DNA of 64,000 nucleotides from Rhodocyclaceae bacterium (GCA_023150275.1 JAKLLG010000002.1:138511-202510), one strand, 5' to 3'; counted from the first letter of the stretch, positions 27,422 to 36,983 are shown. Translations and numbers: made by a program. The notes: generated by a model from the letters alone, not told the origin.

Positions 27422-30400
27422 GAATCTCCGATCTGTGCATCCGTCGCCCGGTATTCGCGACGGTTCTTTCGCTGACCGTCATCCTGATCGGTCTGGTCTC
27501 CTATTCGCGCCTTTCGGTACGCGAGTATCCAAAGATCGACGAACCGGTGGTCACCGTCGATACCACCTATCGCGGCGCCTCGGCCGACATCATCGAATCG
27601 CAGATCACCAAGCCGCTCGAGGATTCGCTCGCCGGCATCGAGGGTGTGGACGTCATCACCTCGATCTCGCGTCAGGAGAATTCGCAGATTTCGGTGCGCT
27701 TCAAGCTTGAACGCAACCCGGATTCGGCAGCGGCCGACGTGCGCGATCGCGTCTCGCGCGTGCGCAACAAGCTGCCGACGGCGATCGACGAGCCGGTGAT
27801 CGCCAAGGTGGAGGCCGACGCGAATCCGATCATCTGGATCGCCTTTTCGTCCGACAAGCACTCGTCGCTGGAAGTGACCGATGTTGCCAGCCGCATCGTC
27901 AAGCCGCGCCTGCAGACACTGCCCGGCGCGGCAGACGTGCGCGTCTTCGGCGAGCGCAAGTTCGCCATGCGCATCTGGCTCGACCCGGAACGGGTTGCCG
28001 CGCATCAGCTGACGGTGCAGGAAGTCGAGGACGCCATCCGTCGCCAGAACGTCGAGGTGCCGGCCGGGCGCATCGAAAGCTCGGCGCGCGAGTTCTCGGT
28101 AGTGGCGCAGACCGATCTCACCCGCCCCGAGCAGTTCGAGGCCATCGTGGTCAAGCAGGCGGCCGATGCGCGTGGCTTGTCCTATCCGGTGCGCATCCGC
28201 GACCTCGGCCGCGTCGAGATTGCGGCTGCCGCGGAGCGTAGCACGGTGCGCTTCAACGGCGAACCGGCGGTGGCGCTCGGCGTCATCAAGCAGGCCACCG
28301 CCAACCCGCTCGAACTCTCCAAGGCGTTGCGCGCCGAGCTGCCCAAGGTGACGGCCGAGCTGCCGCAGGGCATGCAGGCGCGCATCGCCTACGATTCCTC
28401 GGTGTTCATCGACCGTTCGATCGACGCGGTGTTCAAGACCATCGGCGAGGCGATCCTGCTCGTGCTGCTGATCATCTTCTTCTTCCTGCGGAACCTGCGC
28501 GCAACGCTGATTCCGCTGGTGACGATTCCAGTGTCACTGATCGGTTCCTTCGCGCTGATGCTGGTCTTCGGGTTCTCCATCAACACGCTGACGCTGCTCG
28601 CGCTGGTGCTGGCGATCGGCCTTGTCGTTGACGATGCGATCGTGGTGCTGGAAAACATCTATCGTCATATCGAAGAGGGCATGCCGCGCATGCAGGCGGC
28701 GTACCAGGGGGCGAAGGAAATCGGCTTCGCCGTGGTGGCCATGACGATCACGCTGGCGGCTGTCTATGCGCCGGTGGCCTTCATGACCGGCCGCACCGGC
28801 AAACTCTTCGTCGAGTTCGCGCTGACGCTCGCCGGCGCTGTGATCGTGTCCGGTTTCGTGGCGCTGACGCTCTCTCCGATGATGTGCTCGCGCCTGTTGC
28901 GGCACGAGGAGAAGCACGGCAAGGCCTTCGTTGCCATCGAGCGCTTTCTCGATGGGCTCACACAGGGCTATCGGCGCGTGCTTGCCGCGTCGCTGGCAAG
29001 GCGCTGGATCGTCATCCTCGCCTTTGCCGTTGTCGCCGGCGCCTGCTTCTTCCTGCTCAAGTCGCTGAAATCGGAACTGGCCCCGGTCGAGGATCGCGGC
29101 GTCATCCTCGGCGTCTTCGTCGGCCCCGAGGGGGCGACGCTCGACTATTCCGACAAGTACGCCCGCCAGCTCGAAAACATCTACCGCAACACGAAGGATG
29201 TCGAACGCTTCTTCGTCGTTTCCGGCAACCCCACCGTGAACCAGGGCATTTCCTTCGTCGGTCTCAGCGACTGGCAGGAACGCACGCGCAACTCGCTGGC
29301 CGTGGTCAAGGAGCTGTTCCCCAGGTTCATGGGGATCCCCGGTGTGATGGCCTTCCCGGTGACGCCGCCGTCACTGGGCCAGAGCCCGCGCGAACGCCCG
29401 ATCAACTTCGTTGTCGTGACCTCGGCTTCCTATCCCGAACTCTCGGCATTCACTGGCAAGCTGCTCGGCGAGATTGCAAAAAATCCCGGCATCACCAACG
29501 TCGACACCGATCTCAAGCTGAACAAGCCGGAACTCTCGGTGAAGCTCAATCGCGAGAAGGCGGCCGATGTCGGCGTGCCGGTGGAAACCGTCGGCCGCAC
29601 GCTGGAGTCGATGCTCGGTGGCCGCCAGGTCACCCGCTTCAAGCGCGAAGGCGAGCAATACGACGTGATCGTGCAGATCGGTGGCGAGGATCGGACGCGC
29701 CCCGACGACATCCAGAACATTCACGTGCGCGGCAAGAACAACGCGATGATTCCGCTCGCCAACCTGATCGATGTCGATGAGACCGTGGCGCCGCGTGAAC
29801 TCAACCATTTCGGTCAGCGTCGCGCGGTGACGATCACCGCCAACCTCGCCCCCGGCTACACGATGGGCGAAGCGCTGAAGTTCATGGAAGGCGCCGCCAG
29901 CGGCCTGCTGCCGCCCGGCTACGCCATCGACTACGCCGGTCAGTCGCGCGAGTTCAAGACCTCGTCGGCCTCGCTGGCGCTCACCTTCGTGCTTGCGCTG
30001 GCTTTCATCTACCTGGTGCTCGCCGCGCAGTTCGAGAGTTTTCGCGATCCCTTCATCATCATGCTCACCGTGCCGCTGTCGATGGCCGGTGCGCTGCTGG
30101 CGCTCTTGATGGCGGGGGGGACGCTCAACGTGTATAGCCAGATCGGCCTCGTCACGCTGGTTGGCCTGATCACCAAGCACGGCATTCTCATTGTCGAGTT
30201 TGCCAACCAGTTGCAGGAGAAGGGCAAGAGCATCATCGAAGCGGTCAGCGAGGCGGCCGTGCTGCGCCTGCGCCCGATCCTGATGACCACCGGCGCCATG
30301 GTCCTCGGTGCCGTGCCGCTGGCACTCGCCACCGGCGCCGGCGCCGAATCGCGGCAGCAGATCGGCTGGGTCATCGTCGGCGGCCTGCTGCTCGGCACCT

Positions 30401-30471
30401 TCTTCACGCTGTTCGTGGTGCCGACGGTCTATAGCCTGCTCGCCAGCCGCGTCGAGAGTGGGGAGGCGTAG
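27418..30471 (+). CDS. RND multidrug efflux pump, AcrB/MexF-like (HAE1 family)
   Basis: 1017 residues with the RND layout: helix 1 (FATVLSLTVILIGLVSYSRL), a periplasmic loop, helices 2-6, a second loop and six more helices. The proton-relay residues of helix 4 are seen in LVVDDAIVVLENIYRHI, and GLITKHGILIVEFANQL marks helix 10. It exports organic compounds using the proton gradient. No outer-membrane channel gene is beside it, so it must use a TolC-like protein encoded elsewhere. Confidence 0.94.
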   Translation: MRISDLCIRRPVFATVLSLTVILIGLVSYSRLSVREYPKIDEPVVTVDTTYRGASADIIESQITKPLEDSLAGIEGVDVITSISRQENSQISVRFKLERNPDSAAADVRDRVSRVRNKLPTAIDEPVIAKVEADANPIIWIAFSSDKHSSLEVTDVASRIVKPRLQTLPGAADVRVFGERKFAMRIWLDPERVAAHQLTVQEVEDAIRRQNVEVPAGRIESSAREFSVVAQTDLTRPEQFEAIVVKQAADARGLSYPVRIRDLGRVEIAAAAERSTVRFNGEPAVALGVIKQATANPLELSKALRAELPKVTAELPQGMQARIAYDSSVFIDRSIDAVFKTIGEAILLVLLIIFFFLRNLRATLIPLVTIPVSLIGSFALMLVFGFSINTLTLLALVLAIGLVVDDAIVVLENIYRHIEEGMPRMQAAYQGAKEIGFAVVAMTITLAAVYAPVAFMTGRTGKLFVEFALTLAGAVIVSGFVALTLSPMMCSRLLRHEEKHGKAFVAIERFLDGLTQGYRRVLAASLARRWIVILAFAVVAGACFFLLKSLKSELAPVEDRGVILGVFVGPEGATLDYSDKYARQLENIYRNTKDVERFFVVSGNPTVNQGISFVGLSDWQERTRNSLAVVKELFPRFMGIPGVMAFPVTPPSLGQSPRERPINFVVVTSASYPELSAFTGKLLGEIAKNPGITNVDTDLKLNKPELSVKLNREKAADVGVPVETVGRTLESMLGGRQVTRFKREGEQYDVIVQIGGEDRTRPDDIQNIHVRGKNNAMIPLANLIDVDETVAPRELNHFGQRRAVTITANLAPGYTMGEALKFMEGAASGLLPPGYAIDYAGQSREFKTSSASLALTFVLALAFIYLVLAAQFESFRDPFIIMLTVPLSMAGALLALLMAGGTLNVYSQIGLVTLVGLITKHGILIVEFANQLQEKGKSIIEAVSEAAVLRLRPILMTTGAMVLGAVPLALATGAGAESRQQIGWVIVGGLLLGTFFTLFVVPTVYSLLASRVESGEA

Positions 30472-30543
30472 TGATGCCTCGTGCCGAGTTGCGTCGGTTG
30501 GTGTCCTGGCGGCCGAAGTTCGCCCGAAGCTGATCGACAGACG

Positions 30544-31116
30544 ATGGCCGTGAGCGACGATCCGCGCACCGACGAAGGCCTGATGCTCGCCTACCGCGCT
30601 GGCGATGCAGGGGCCTTCGAAGCGCTCTACGCCCGCCATCGCACGCGGCTCTACCGTTACCTCACCCATCAGTGCGGCGATGCCCGACTCGCCGAAGAGT
30701 TGTACCAGGACATCTGGCTGCGCATCATCAACGCCCGCGCCGATTACGAAGTGAGTGCGAAGTTCACTACCTGGCTCTACCGCATCGCTCACCACCGCCT
30801 GATTGACCACTATCGCAAGAACGCACGCGAGCAGTTGCGGCACTGGGAAAGCGAGGATGAATCGATCGATGACTACCCGGCGCCGGCCGGCGAAACCCCG
30901 TCGGCGCAGGTCGAGCGTTTACAGTTGAAGGCGCGCATCGCCAGCGCGCTCGCCGAACTGCCGGCGGCGCAGCGCGAAGCCTTTCTGATGGCGGAGGAAG
31001 GCGGCATGACGCTGGAGGAAATCGCCAACGCCACCGGTACCGGCCGCGAAACCGTGAAGAGCCGCCTGCGCTACGCACTTGGCAAGCTGCGCCATTCGCT
31101 GAAGGATCTGTTATGA
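30544..31116 (+). CDS. ECF-family RNA polymerase sigma factor
   Basis: 190 residues. Region 2 is at ~20-85 (AGAFEALYARHRTRLYRYL, AEELYQDIWLRI, FTTWLYRIAHHRLIDHYRK) and region 4 at ~125-180 (ALAELPAAQREAFLMAEEGGMTLEEIA, ETVKSRLRYALGKLR). No region 3. The start ATG at 30544 follows the pump gene by 72 bases. It overlaps the next gene by ATGA, the usual sigma/anti-sigma arrangement. Confidence 0.92.
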   Translation: MAVSDDPRTDEGLMLAYRAGDAGAFEALYARHRTRLYRYLTHQCGDARLAEELYQDIWLRIINARADYEVSAKFTTWLYRIAHHRLIDHYRKNAREQLRHWESEDESIDDYPAPAGETPSAQVERLQLKARIASALAELPAAQREAFLMAEEGGMTLEEIANATGTGRETVKSRLRYALGKLRHSLKDLL

Positions 31117-31967
31117 CCGAACACGACGATACGCCCGGCGACGCCGCGCTCTCGCGCCGCTATCGCGAGGCCGGCGAGCAGGCCGGCATGGCGCCGCCGC
31201 CGGCGCTGGATGCGCACATCCTCGCCGCCGCCCGTGCTGCCGTAGAGCCGCCGCCTGTTCCAGCCCCTGCCAGCCCCTGGTGGCGGCGTCTGACGTTGCC
31301 GGTGGGCGTGATGGCAAGCACCCTGCTTGCTGTGATGCTCGCGCTCACCATGCAGCGGCACACGCCGGAAACGCTGGAGCGTGAGCAGGCGAAGCCGAAG
31401 GCCTCGGCTGCACACGCTGGCGGCGCTTCGCTGCCTGACGTTACTTCGCAGCCCCTGCCGGCACCCGCGGCGGAACGCGCCGGCAGCGCGGCGCCGGTGC
31501 CAGCCGAAATAGCGGAGCGTGCCAAGCGCAGCGAGCAGGCACCGACCGCGGCCGAGAAAAAGGCGCTACCGCAAGCTGTGACGCCCGTTAAGCCCGTTGT
31601 TCCCGCAGCACCCGCTGCCGCCACAGTGCCTGCCGCAGCACCCGCCCCCGCCGCGGTAACGGCGCCGGCAGCCTTCCCGGCAGCTTCCAACGAGGCGGCC
31701 AGCGTACCCCCGGGCGTGAAAACGGAATCGGCTGCCGATCGCGCCCTGGCACCGGAAGCCGGATCAATGCGGCAGAAAGCCGCTGCCTCTGCCGCTGCGC
31801 CGGCACGATTGGACGCCGCCAAGGGTGGCGCGATCCCGGCAGCACAGGTGTGGCTGGATGAAATACGCGAACTCAAACGGCAGGGGCGCGAAGAAGAAGC
31901 CGCACGCCGCCTCGCCGAATTCCGCAAGGCCTATCCGGAGTATTTGTTGCCGGAGGATCTGCGCTAG
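31113..31967 (+). CDS. Probable anti-sigma factor with long Ala/Pro-rich periplasmic domain
   Basis: 284 residues. The first ~60 residues are cytoplasmic and contain LDAHILAAARAAV, as in several membrane anti-sigma factors. A membrane helix (LPVGVMASTLLAVMLALTM) follows. The outside part is ~150 residues of Ala/Pro repeats and then a conserved-looking C-terminus (AAQVWLDEIRELKRQGREEEAARRLAEFRKAYPEYLLP) like that of proteins often found behind ECF sigma genes. There is no zinc-binding HxxxCxxC motif. The role is inferred mainly from the ATGA overlap with the sigma gene. Confidence 0.75.
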   Translation: MTEHDDTPGDAALSRRYREAGEQAGMAPPPALDAHILAAARAAVEPPPVPAPASPWWRRLTLPVGVMASTLLAVMLALTMQRHTPETLEREQAKPKASAAHAGGASLPDVTSQPLPAPAAERAGSAAPVPAEIAERAKRSEQAPTAAEKKALPQAVTPVKPVVPAAPAAATVPAAAPAPAAVTAPAAFPAASNEAASVPPGVKTESAADRALAPEAGSMRQKAAASAAAPARLDAAKGGAIPAAQVWLDEIRELKRQGREEEAARRLAEFRKAYPEYLLPEDLR

Positions 31968-31995
31968 GGATTCGCTGCTCAAGTCATAATTCGTC

Positions 31996-32056
31996 ATTCC
32001 GGCGAAAGCCGGAATCCAGAAAATTCAACGAACTGGACACCGGCGTTCGCCGGTGT
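31996..32056. repeat. REP-like pair of hairpins
   Basis: ATTCCGGC, GAAA, GCCGGAAT (31996-32015) and, 21 bases on, ACACCGGCG, TT, CGCCGGTGT (32037-32056). The GTCATTCCGGCGAAAGCCGG core resembles abundant intergenic repeats of proteobacteria. It stands between the anti-sigma gene and a pseudogene, which marks a region with relaxed selection. Confidence 0.6.
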
Positions 32057-32080
32057 GACGGACTTGATCTGCACTTCCAT

Positions 32081-32432
32081 AGACTCTCTATTCTCGCCGC
32101 GCAACCTCAAGCACATGCGCGCCTTCGCCGCCGCCTGACCCGACGGCGAACTTGTGCAACGAACCGTTGCACAACTCACCTGGGGCCAGAACAGCGCGCT
32201 GCCCGAAAAGCTCGACCAGGCCGAAGACAGCCTCTGGTACGCAGTCCGCACGCTGGAGCACGGCTGGTCGCGCGACATTCTGGGCCTCCAGATTCAGGGA
32301 CGGGCGCATCTGCGCCACGGCAAGGCGCAGAACAATTTTCCCGCCACGCTGCCGCCGCAAGAATCGGACATGGCGGCGCATGTGTTCAAGGACTCCTATC
32401 GGCGCCAGTCTCCTGCATCCTTGAACTACTGA
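32081..32432 (+). pseudogene. Remnant of a DUF1016 (YhcG-type) nuclease gene
   Basis: The frame from 32091 reads FSPRNLKHMRAFAAA, then an in-frame TGA at 32136-32138 where the family has tryptophan (RAFxxAWPD), then PDGELVQRTVAQLTWGQN, WYAVRTLEHGWSRDI and GKAQNNFPATLPPQESD. These are hallmark pieces of the DUF1016 N-terminal domain. Both the true start and the C-terminal PD-(D/E)XK nuclease half are gone, and the frame ends at 32432. It is a dead fragment of a gene of the kind often carried in defence or mobile regions. Nothing else is seen between 31968 and 32529 except the REP-like hairpins. Confidence 0.8.
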
Positions 32433-32529
32433 GAAGCACGCTTTTCCCGCCGGGAATGCCGGATGCCGGATAATGGCGCCCTGTCTGCACTCCCGCATTC
32501 GTTTTGCGCGCTATTTCTGGAATCCCCGC

Positions 32530-34734
32530 ATGGAAATCAAGGTCAACTTTCTCGACAAGCTTCGGCTTGAGGCCAAATTCGACGACTTCACGGTCATCTC
32601 CGACCAGCCCATCCGCTACAAGGGCGACGGTTCGGCGCCGGGGCCGTTCGATTACTTCCTGGCCTCGTCGGCGCTGTGCGCGGCCTACTTCGTGAAGCTG
32701 TACTGCGACACGCGCGGCATTCCCACCGAGAACATCCGCCTCTCCCAGAACAACATCGTCGATCCGGAAAACCGCTACAAGCAGATCTTCAAGATCCAGG
32801 TCGAGCTGCCGCCGGACATTTCGGCCAGGGACCGCCTCGGTATCCTGCGTTCCATCGACCGCTGCACGGTGAAGAAGGCGGTGCAGGCGGGGCCAGACTT
32901 CGTGATCGAGGAAGTCGAAAACCTCGATGCCGACGCGCAGGCGCTGCTGACGCTGAAGCCCGATGCAAACCGGCACACCTACATCATGGGCAAGGATCTG
33001 CCGCTGGAGCAGACCATCGCCAACATGACGGCCTTCCTCGCTGGCCTCGGCATCAAGATCGAGATCGCGTCATGGCGCAATCTGGTGCCCAACGTCTGGT
33101 CGCTGCACATCCGCGACGCGCATTCGTCGATGTGCTTCACCAACGGCAAGGGCGCGAGCAAGGAAAGCGCGCTGGCTTCCGCGCTGGGCGAGTACATCGA
33201 ACGCCTGAGCTGCAACCATTTCTACACCCACCAGTTCTGGGGCGAGGACATCGCCGCCGCCGACTTCGTGCATTACCCGGACGAGCGCTGGTTCAAGCCC
33301 GGCAAGAAGGATGCGCTGCCGGCCGGCATGCTCGACGACTATTGTCTGGCCATCTTCAACCCCGACGGCGAACTGCGCGCCTCGCACCTCTACGACACCA
33401 ATTCCGGCAACGTGAAGCGCGGCATCTGCGCGCTGCCGTACGTGCGTCAGTCGGACGGCGAGGTTGTGTATTTCCCGACCAACCTGATCGACAACCTCTA
33501 CCTCAGCAACGGCATGAGCGCCGGCAACACGCTGCCGGAAGCGCAGGTGCAGTGCCTGTCGGAAATCTTCGAGCGGGCAGTGAAGCGCGAGATTATCGAA
33601 GGCGAGATCGCGCTGCCGGATGTGCCGAAGGAAGTGCTGGCCAAGTACCCCGGCATCGTCGCCGGCATCGAGGCACTGGAGAAGCAAGGCTTCCCGGTGC
33701 TGGTGAAGGATGCGTCGCTGGGCGGCGAGTTTCCGGTGATGTGCGTGACGCTGATGAACCCCCACACCGGCGGCGTCTTTGCCTCCTTCGGGGCGCACCC
33801 CAGCCTGGAGGTGGCGCTGGAACGCAGCCTCACCGAGCTATTGCAGGGGCGCAGCTTCGAAGGGCTGAACGACCTGCCGCGGCCCACCTTCGAGAGCAAT
33901 GCCGTCACCGAACCGAACAATTTCGTCGAGCACTTCATCGATTCCAGCGGGGTGGTGTCGTGGCGCTTCTTCAGCGCCAAGGCGGATTACGCGTTCGTCG
34001 AGTGGGACTTCTCCGGCCAAGGCGAGAATTCGAACGCCGACGAAGCTGCCACGCTGTTCGGCATTCTCGACAGCATGGGCAAGGAAGCGTATATGGCGGT
34101 CTATGATCAACTCGGTGCCGTGGCCTGCCGCATCCTGGTGCCCGGCTATTCCGAGGTCTACCCGGTCGACGATCTGATCTGGGACAACACCAACAAGGCG
34201 CTCGCCTTCCGCGAGGACATCCTCAACCTGCACCGCCTCGACGATGCCGCGCTGAAAGCGCTGCTCGAACGCCTGGAAGAGGGCGAACTCGACGACTACA
34301 CCGACATCCGCACGCTGATCGGCGTCGAGTTCGACGAGAACACGGTCTGGGGCCAGCTCACTGTGCTGGAACTGAAGCTGCTGATCAACCTCGCCCTCAA
34401 GCAGTTCGAAGCCGCCCACGATCTCGTCGGCGCCTTCCTGCAATACAACGAGAACACCGCCGAGCGCGGCCTGTTCTACCAGGCCCTGAACGTGGTGCTG
34501 GAAGTGGTGCTCGACGACGAACTGGAACTGGCCGACTACGAAGCCAACTTCCGCCGCATGTTCGGCGATGCGCGCATGGATGCGGCGATCGGTACGCTGG
34601 ATGGCAGTGTGCGCTTCTTCGGCCTGACGCCGACGAACCTGCAACTGGAGGGGCTCGACCGGCACCGACGTCTGATCGACAGCTACCGGAAGCTGCACGC
34701 GGCAAGAGCCAAGGCAGCGGAGCAATCCGGCTAG
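32530..34734 (+). CDS. OsmC–YcaO fusion protein
   Basis: 734 residues. Residues ~1-130 form an OsmC-like domain with two cysteines at the usual places (SSALCAAYF and SIDRCTVKKAV). From ~150 to ~560 it is a YcaO domain (NGKGASKESALASALGEYIERLSCNHF, the ATP-binding type, with further glutamates in SEIFERAVKREIIEGE). The last ~150 residues are helical, as in E. coli YcaO, and lack the proline-rich end of peptide-cyclising YcaO enzymes. YcaO proteins activate amide oxygens with ATP; E. coli YcaO is linked to RimO and ribosomal protein S12 methylthiolation. No precursor peptide gene is near, so a housekeeping role is more likely than peptide-toxin synthesis. ATG at 32530. Confidence 0.9.
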   Translation: MEIKVNFLDKLRLEAKFDDFTVISDQPIRYKGDGSAPGPFDYFLASSALCAAYFVKLYCDTRGIPTENIRLSQNNIVDPENRYKQIFKIQVELPPDISARDRLGILRSIDRCTVKKAVQAGPDFVIEEVENLDADAQALLTLKPDANRHTYIMGKDLPLEQTIANMTAFLAGLGIKIEIASWRNLVPNVWSLHIRDAHSSMCFTNGKGASKESALASALGEYIERLSCNHFYTHQFWGEDIAAADFVHYPDERWFKPGKKDALPAGMLDDYCLAIFNPDGELRASHLYDTNSGNVKRGICALPYVRQSDGEVVYFPTNLIDNLYLSNGMSAGNTLPEAQVQCLSEIFERAVKREIIEGEIALPDVPKEVLAKYPGIVAGIEALEKQGFPVLVKDASLGGEFPVMCVTLMNPHTGGVFASFGAHPSLEVALERSLTELLQGRSFEGLNDLPRPTFESNAVTEPNNFVEHFIDSSGVVSWRFFSAKADYAFVEWDFSGQGENSNADEAATLFGILDSMGKEAYMAVYDQLGAVACRILVPGYSEVYPVDDLIWDNTNKALAFREDILNLHRLDDAALKALLERLEEGELDDYTDIRTLIGVEFDENTVWGQLTVLELKLLINLALKQFEAAHDLVGAFLQYNENTAERGLFYQALNVVLEVVLDDELELADYEANFRRMFGDARMDAAIGTLDGSVRFFGLTPTNLQLEGLDRHRRLIDSYRKLHAARAKAAEQSG

Positions 34735-34834
34735 GCGCTTGCGACCGGGCCGGCGGGGAGATTTTTGCGCAAGGCTTAACCCCTTCTCTTCCCCGACCGC
34801 GTTTACACGATCACCTCAACCCAAGGAGATGATC

Positions 34835-35740
34835 ATGAATGCTTCGAAACCGCTTTCCCGCTCGTCTGGCAGTTTTCCTTCCCCCCGCGCCTTTCTGGCT
34901 TCCGCGCTGCTCGTCGCGGGTTGTGCCGGTGGGGCTGCCAGCTTTCCGGCAACGGCCGGCAGCCTGATGGATGTGAAGGTGGTCGACCGCAGCACGGGAC
35001 ACGTGCTTGAAACCTGGCGCCATCGCGGCCGCTTGTATGTAGCCGGCTCGCCGGGCAATCGCTATGCGGTGCTGCTCAACAATCGTTCCGGCGGGCGTGT
35101 GCTTTCCGTACTGGCGGTGGATGGCGTCAATGCCATCAGCGGCGAGACGGCGGCTGTGTCGCAGTCGGGCTACGTACTTTCACCCGGCCAGTCGGCCGAG
35201 ATTGCCGGTTGGCGCAAGAACATGGATGAGGTGGCGGCCTTCTATTTCACCAGCGTTGCCGACAGCTATGCCGGTCGCACCGGGCGCCCGGAAAACACCG
35301 GCGTGATCGGCGTGGCGGTCTATCGCGAGGAGGTGCCGCCGCAGGTGGCAGCGCCGGCGCCGTTTGTCGCGAAGGGGGCCGATATGCGAACCAATGAGCG
35401 TGCCAGCGAGCTTGCCGATGCGGCATCGCCCGCGAGTGCAGCGCCGTCTGCTGCCAGCGAGGAAGGGCGTGCCCGGGGCAATGCGAAAGCCGAGGCCGAT
35501 GCGGTGGGGCGTCTGGCGCAGCGTCAGGAGAAAAAACTCGGCACCGGTCATGGTGAGCGCATGACGGCGCCGACCGAGTACACCAGCTTCCGGCGCGCCA
35601 GCAGCACGCCGTCGGAGGTGATCACGATTTACTACGACAGCCGCGCCAACCTGATGGCGCGCGGCATCATTCCTGATCCGCGCTACTCGGTGCGCCCGAA
35701 CCCCTTCCCCGGCAGTTTCGTGCCGGACCCGAAGGGCTAG
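34835..35740 (+). CDS. Secreted protein of unknown function
   Basis: 301 residues. An N-terminal hydrophobic segment (AFLASALLVAGCAGGAASF) holds VAGC, a possible lipobox. The body begins MDVKVVDRSTGHVLETWRHRGRLYVAG and contains NRYAVLLNNRSGGRVLSVLAVDGVNAISG, with a GQSAEIAGWRKN turn; it resembles uncharacterised proteins that follow a DUF-type beta fold. The middle is Ala-rich and charged, the end proline-rich (RPNPFPGSFVPDPKG). ATG at 34835 is backed by AAGGAGA. I cannot assign a function. Confidence 0.7.
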   Translation: MNASKPLSRSSGSFPSPRAFLASALLVAGCAGGAASFPATAGSLMDVKVVDRSTGHVLETWRHRGRLYVAGSPGNRYAVLLNNRSGGRVLSVLAVDGVNAISGETAAVSQSGYVLSPGQSAEIAGWRKNMDEVAAFYFTSVADSYAGRTGRPENTGVIGVAVYREEVPPQVAAPAPFVAKGADMRTNERASELADAASPASAAPSAASEEGRARGNAKAEADAVGRLAQRQEKKLGTGHGERMTAPTEYTSFRRASSTPSEVITIYYDSRANLMARGIIPDPRYSVRPNPFPGSFVPDPKG

Positions 35741-35741
35741 A

Positions 35742-36983
35742 TCAGGCCCGCGCCAGCCAGTCGAGCACGCCGCAGCACGCGGCGCGCCCACTGGCGAAGC
35801 AGGCGGTGAGCAAATAGCCGCCGGTCGGGGCTTCCCAATCGAGCATTTCGCCGGCAACGAAAGTGCCCGGGTGGTTGCGCAGCATGAGGTGTTCGTCCAG
35901 CGCCTCGAAGCGCACGCCGCCGGCGCTGCTGATCGCCTCGTCGAGCGGGCGCGGGGCGCAAAGCGTCAGTGGCAGGCACTTGATTGCAGCCGCCAGCTTT
36001 TGCGTGTCGGCAAGCCCTTCTGCCCCGAGTACTTCTCGCAACAGGCCGCTCTTCACGCCCTTGAGGCCGAGCCGGCTCTGCAGGTGGCTGGCGAGTGAGC
36101 GCGAGCCGCGCGGTCGGGCGACTTCAGCGGCCACCTGCGTCGCGTCACGGTCGGGGAGCAGGTCGATCTCCACCGTGGCACTGCCTTCGCGTTCGATCAT
36201 GTTGCGCAGCCCCGCGGACAGGGCATAGACGAGACCACCCTCGATGCCGCTTGCGGTGATCATGCATTCGCCGCGGCGCATCGCGGCGTCGTGGCTGCCG
36301 ATGCGGGCGGCAATGCCTTTCACCGGTTCGCCGGCGAAGCGTTCGCGGAAGTGATCGCTCCATGCGGCGACGTCGAAGCCGCAATTGGCCGGCTTCAGTG
36401 GCGCAACCTCGATACCCTGCGCCTGCAGCAGCGCTACCCAGGCGCCATCCGAACCAAGCCTCGCCCAGCTGCCGCCGCCGAGGGCGAGCAGCGTTGCGTC
36501 GGCGTGGTGGCTGATTTCGCCCGTCGGGGTGGTGAAGCGTAGCGCGCCATCGTCGTGCCAGCCTTGCCAGCGGTGGCGCATGTGGAAGGCGACATCCTGT
36601 GTGCGCAGCCGATGCAGCCAGGCGCGCAGCAGCGGCGCGGCCTTCATGTCGGCGGGAAAGACGCGGCCGGAGCTGCCAACGAAGGTGGCGATGCCGAGGC
36701 AGTGGATCCATTCGCGCAGCGCATCGGGGCCGAATGCTTCGAGCAGAGGGCGCATGTGTTCGCATCGCTCGCCGTAGCGCGTGACGAAACTGGCGAAGGG
36801 CTCGGCATGCGTGATGTTCATGCCGCCCTTGCCGGCAAGCAGGAATTTGCGTGCGACCGACGGCATGGCATCGAAGACGTCGACGCGCAGCCCGGCTGCA
36901 GCGGCGGTTTCTGCCGCCATCAGGCCGGCCGGACCACCGCCGATGACAGCGAGCGAAGGAGAACTGGTTGTACCGGAGCGCAT
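35742..36983 (-). CDS. HI0933-like NAD(P)/FAD-dependent flavoprotein
   Basis: 413 residues. The N-terminal dinucleotide-binding motif is VIGGGPAGLMAAETAAAAG. KFLLAGKGGMNITHAE is the signature of the HI0933/YhiN flavoprotein family, and the C-terminal FAD loop GTFVAGEMLDWEAPTGGYLLTACFASG is clear. Length fits the shorter TIGR03862 group. The reaction is unknown. ATG at 36983. It shares the minus strand with the Rieske protein but the gap is 115 bases. Confidence 0.88.
   Translation of the reverse strand: MRSGTTSSPSLAVIGGGPAGLMAAETAAAAGLRVDVFDAMPSVARKFLLAGKGGMNITHAEPFASFVTRYGERCEHMRPLLEAFGPDALREWIHCLGIATFVGSSGRVFPADMKAAPLLRAWLHRLRTQDVAFHMRHRWQGWHDDGALRFTTPTGEISHHADATLLALGGGSWARLGSDGAWVALLQAQGIEVAPLKPANCGFDVAAWSDHFRERFAGEPVKGIAARIGSHDAAMRRGECMITASGIEGGLVYALSAGLRNMIEREGSATVEIDLLPDRDATQVAAEVARPRGSRSLASHLQSRLGLKGVKSGLLREVLGAEGLADTQKLAAAIKCLPLTLCAPRPLDEAISSAGGVRFEALDEHLMLRNHPGTFVAGEMLDWEAPTGGYLLTACFASGRAACCGVLDWLARA

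Noticed and set aside
31996-32056. CRISPR-like repeat
   Set aside because: Only two unlike hairpins with a 21-base gap; no repeat array and no cas genes.
32154-32432. A 92-codon frame as an intact gene
   Set aside because: The protein is the middle of the DUF1016 N-terminal domain, with an upstream part in the same frame broken by a stop. It is treated as a pseudogene.
32530-34734. YcaO as part of a peptide natural-product cluster
   Set aside because: No precursor peptide, E1-like, or dehydrogenase partner gene is near, and the C-terminus lacks the proline-rich end. A housekeeping role is more likely.
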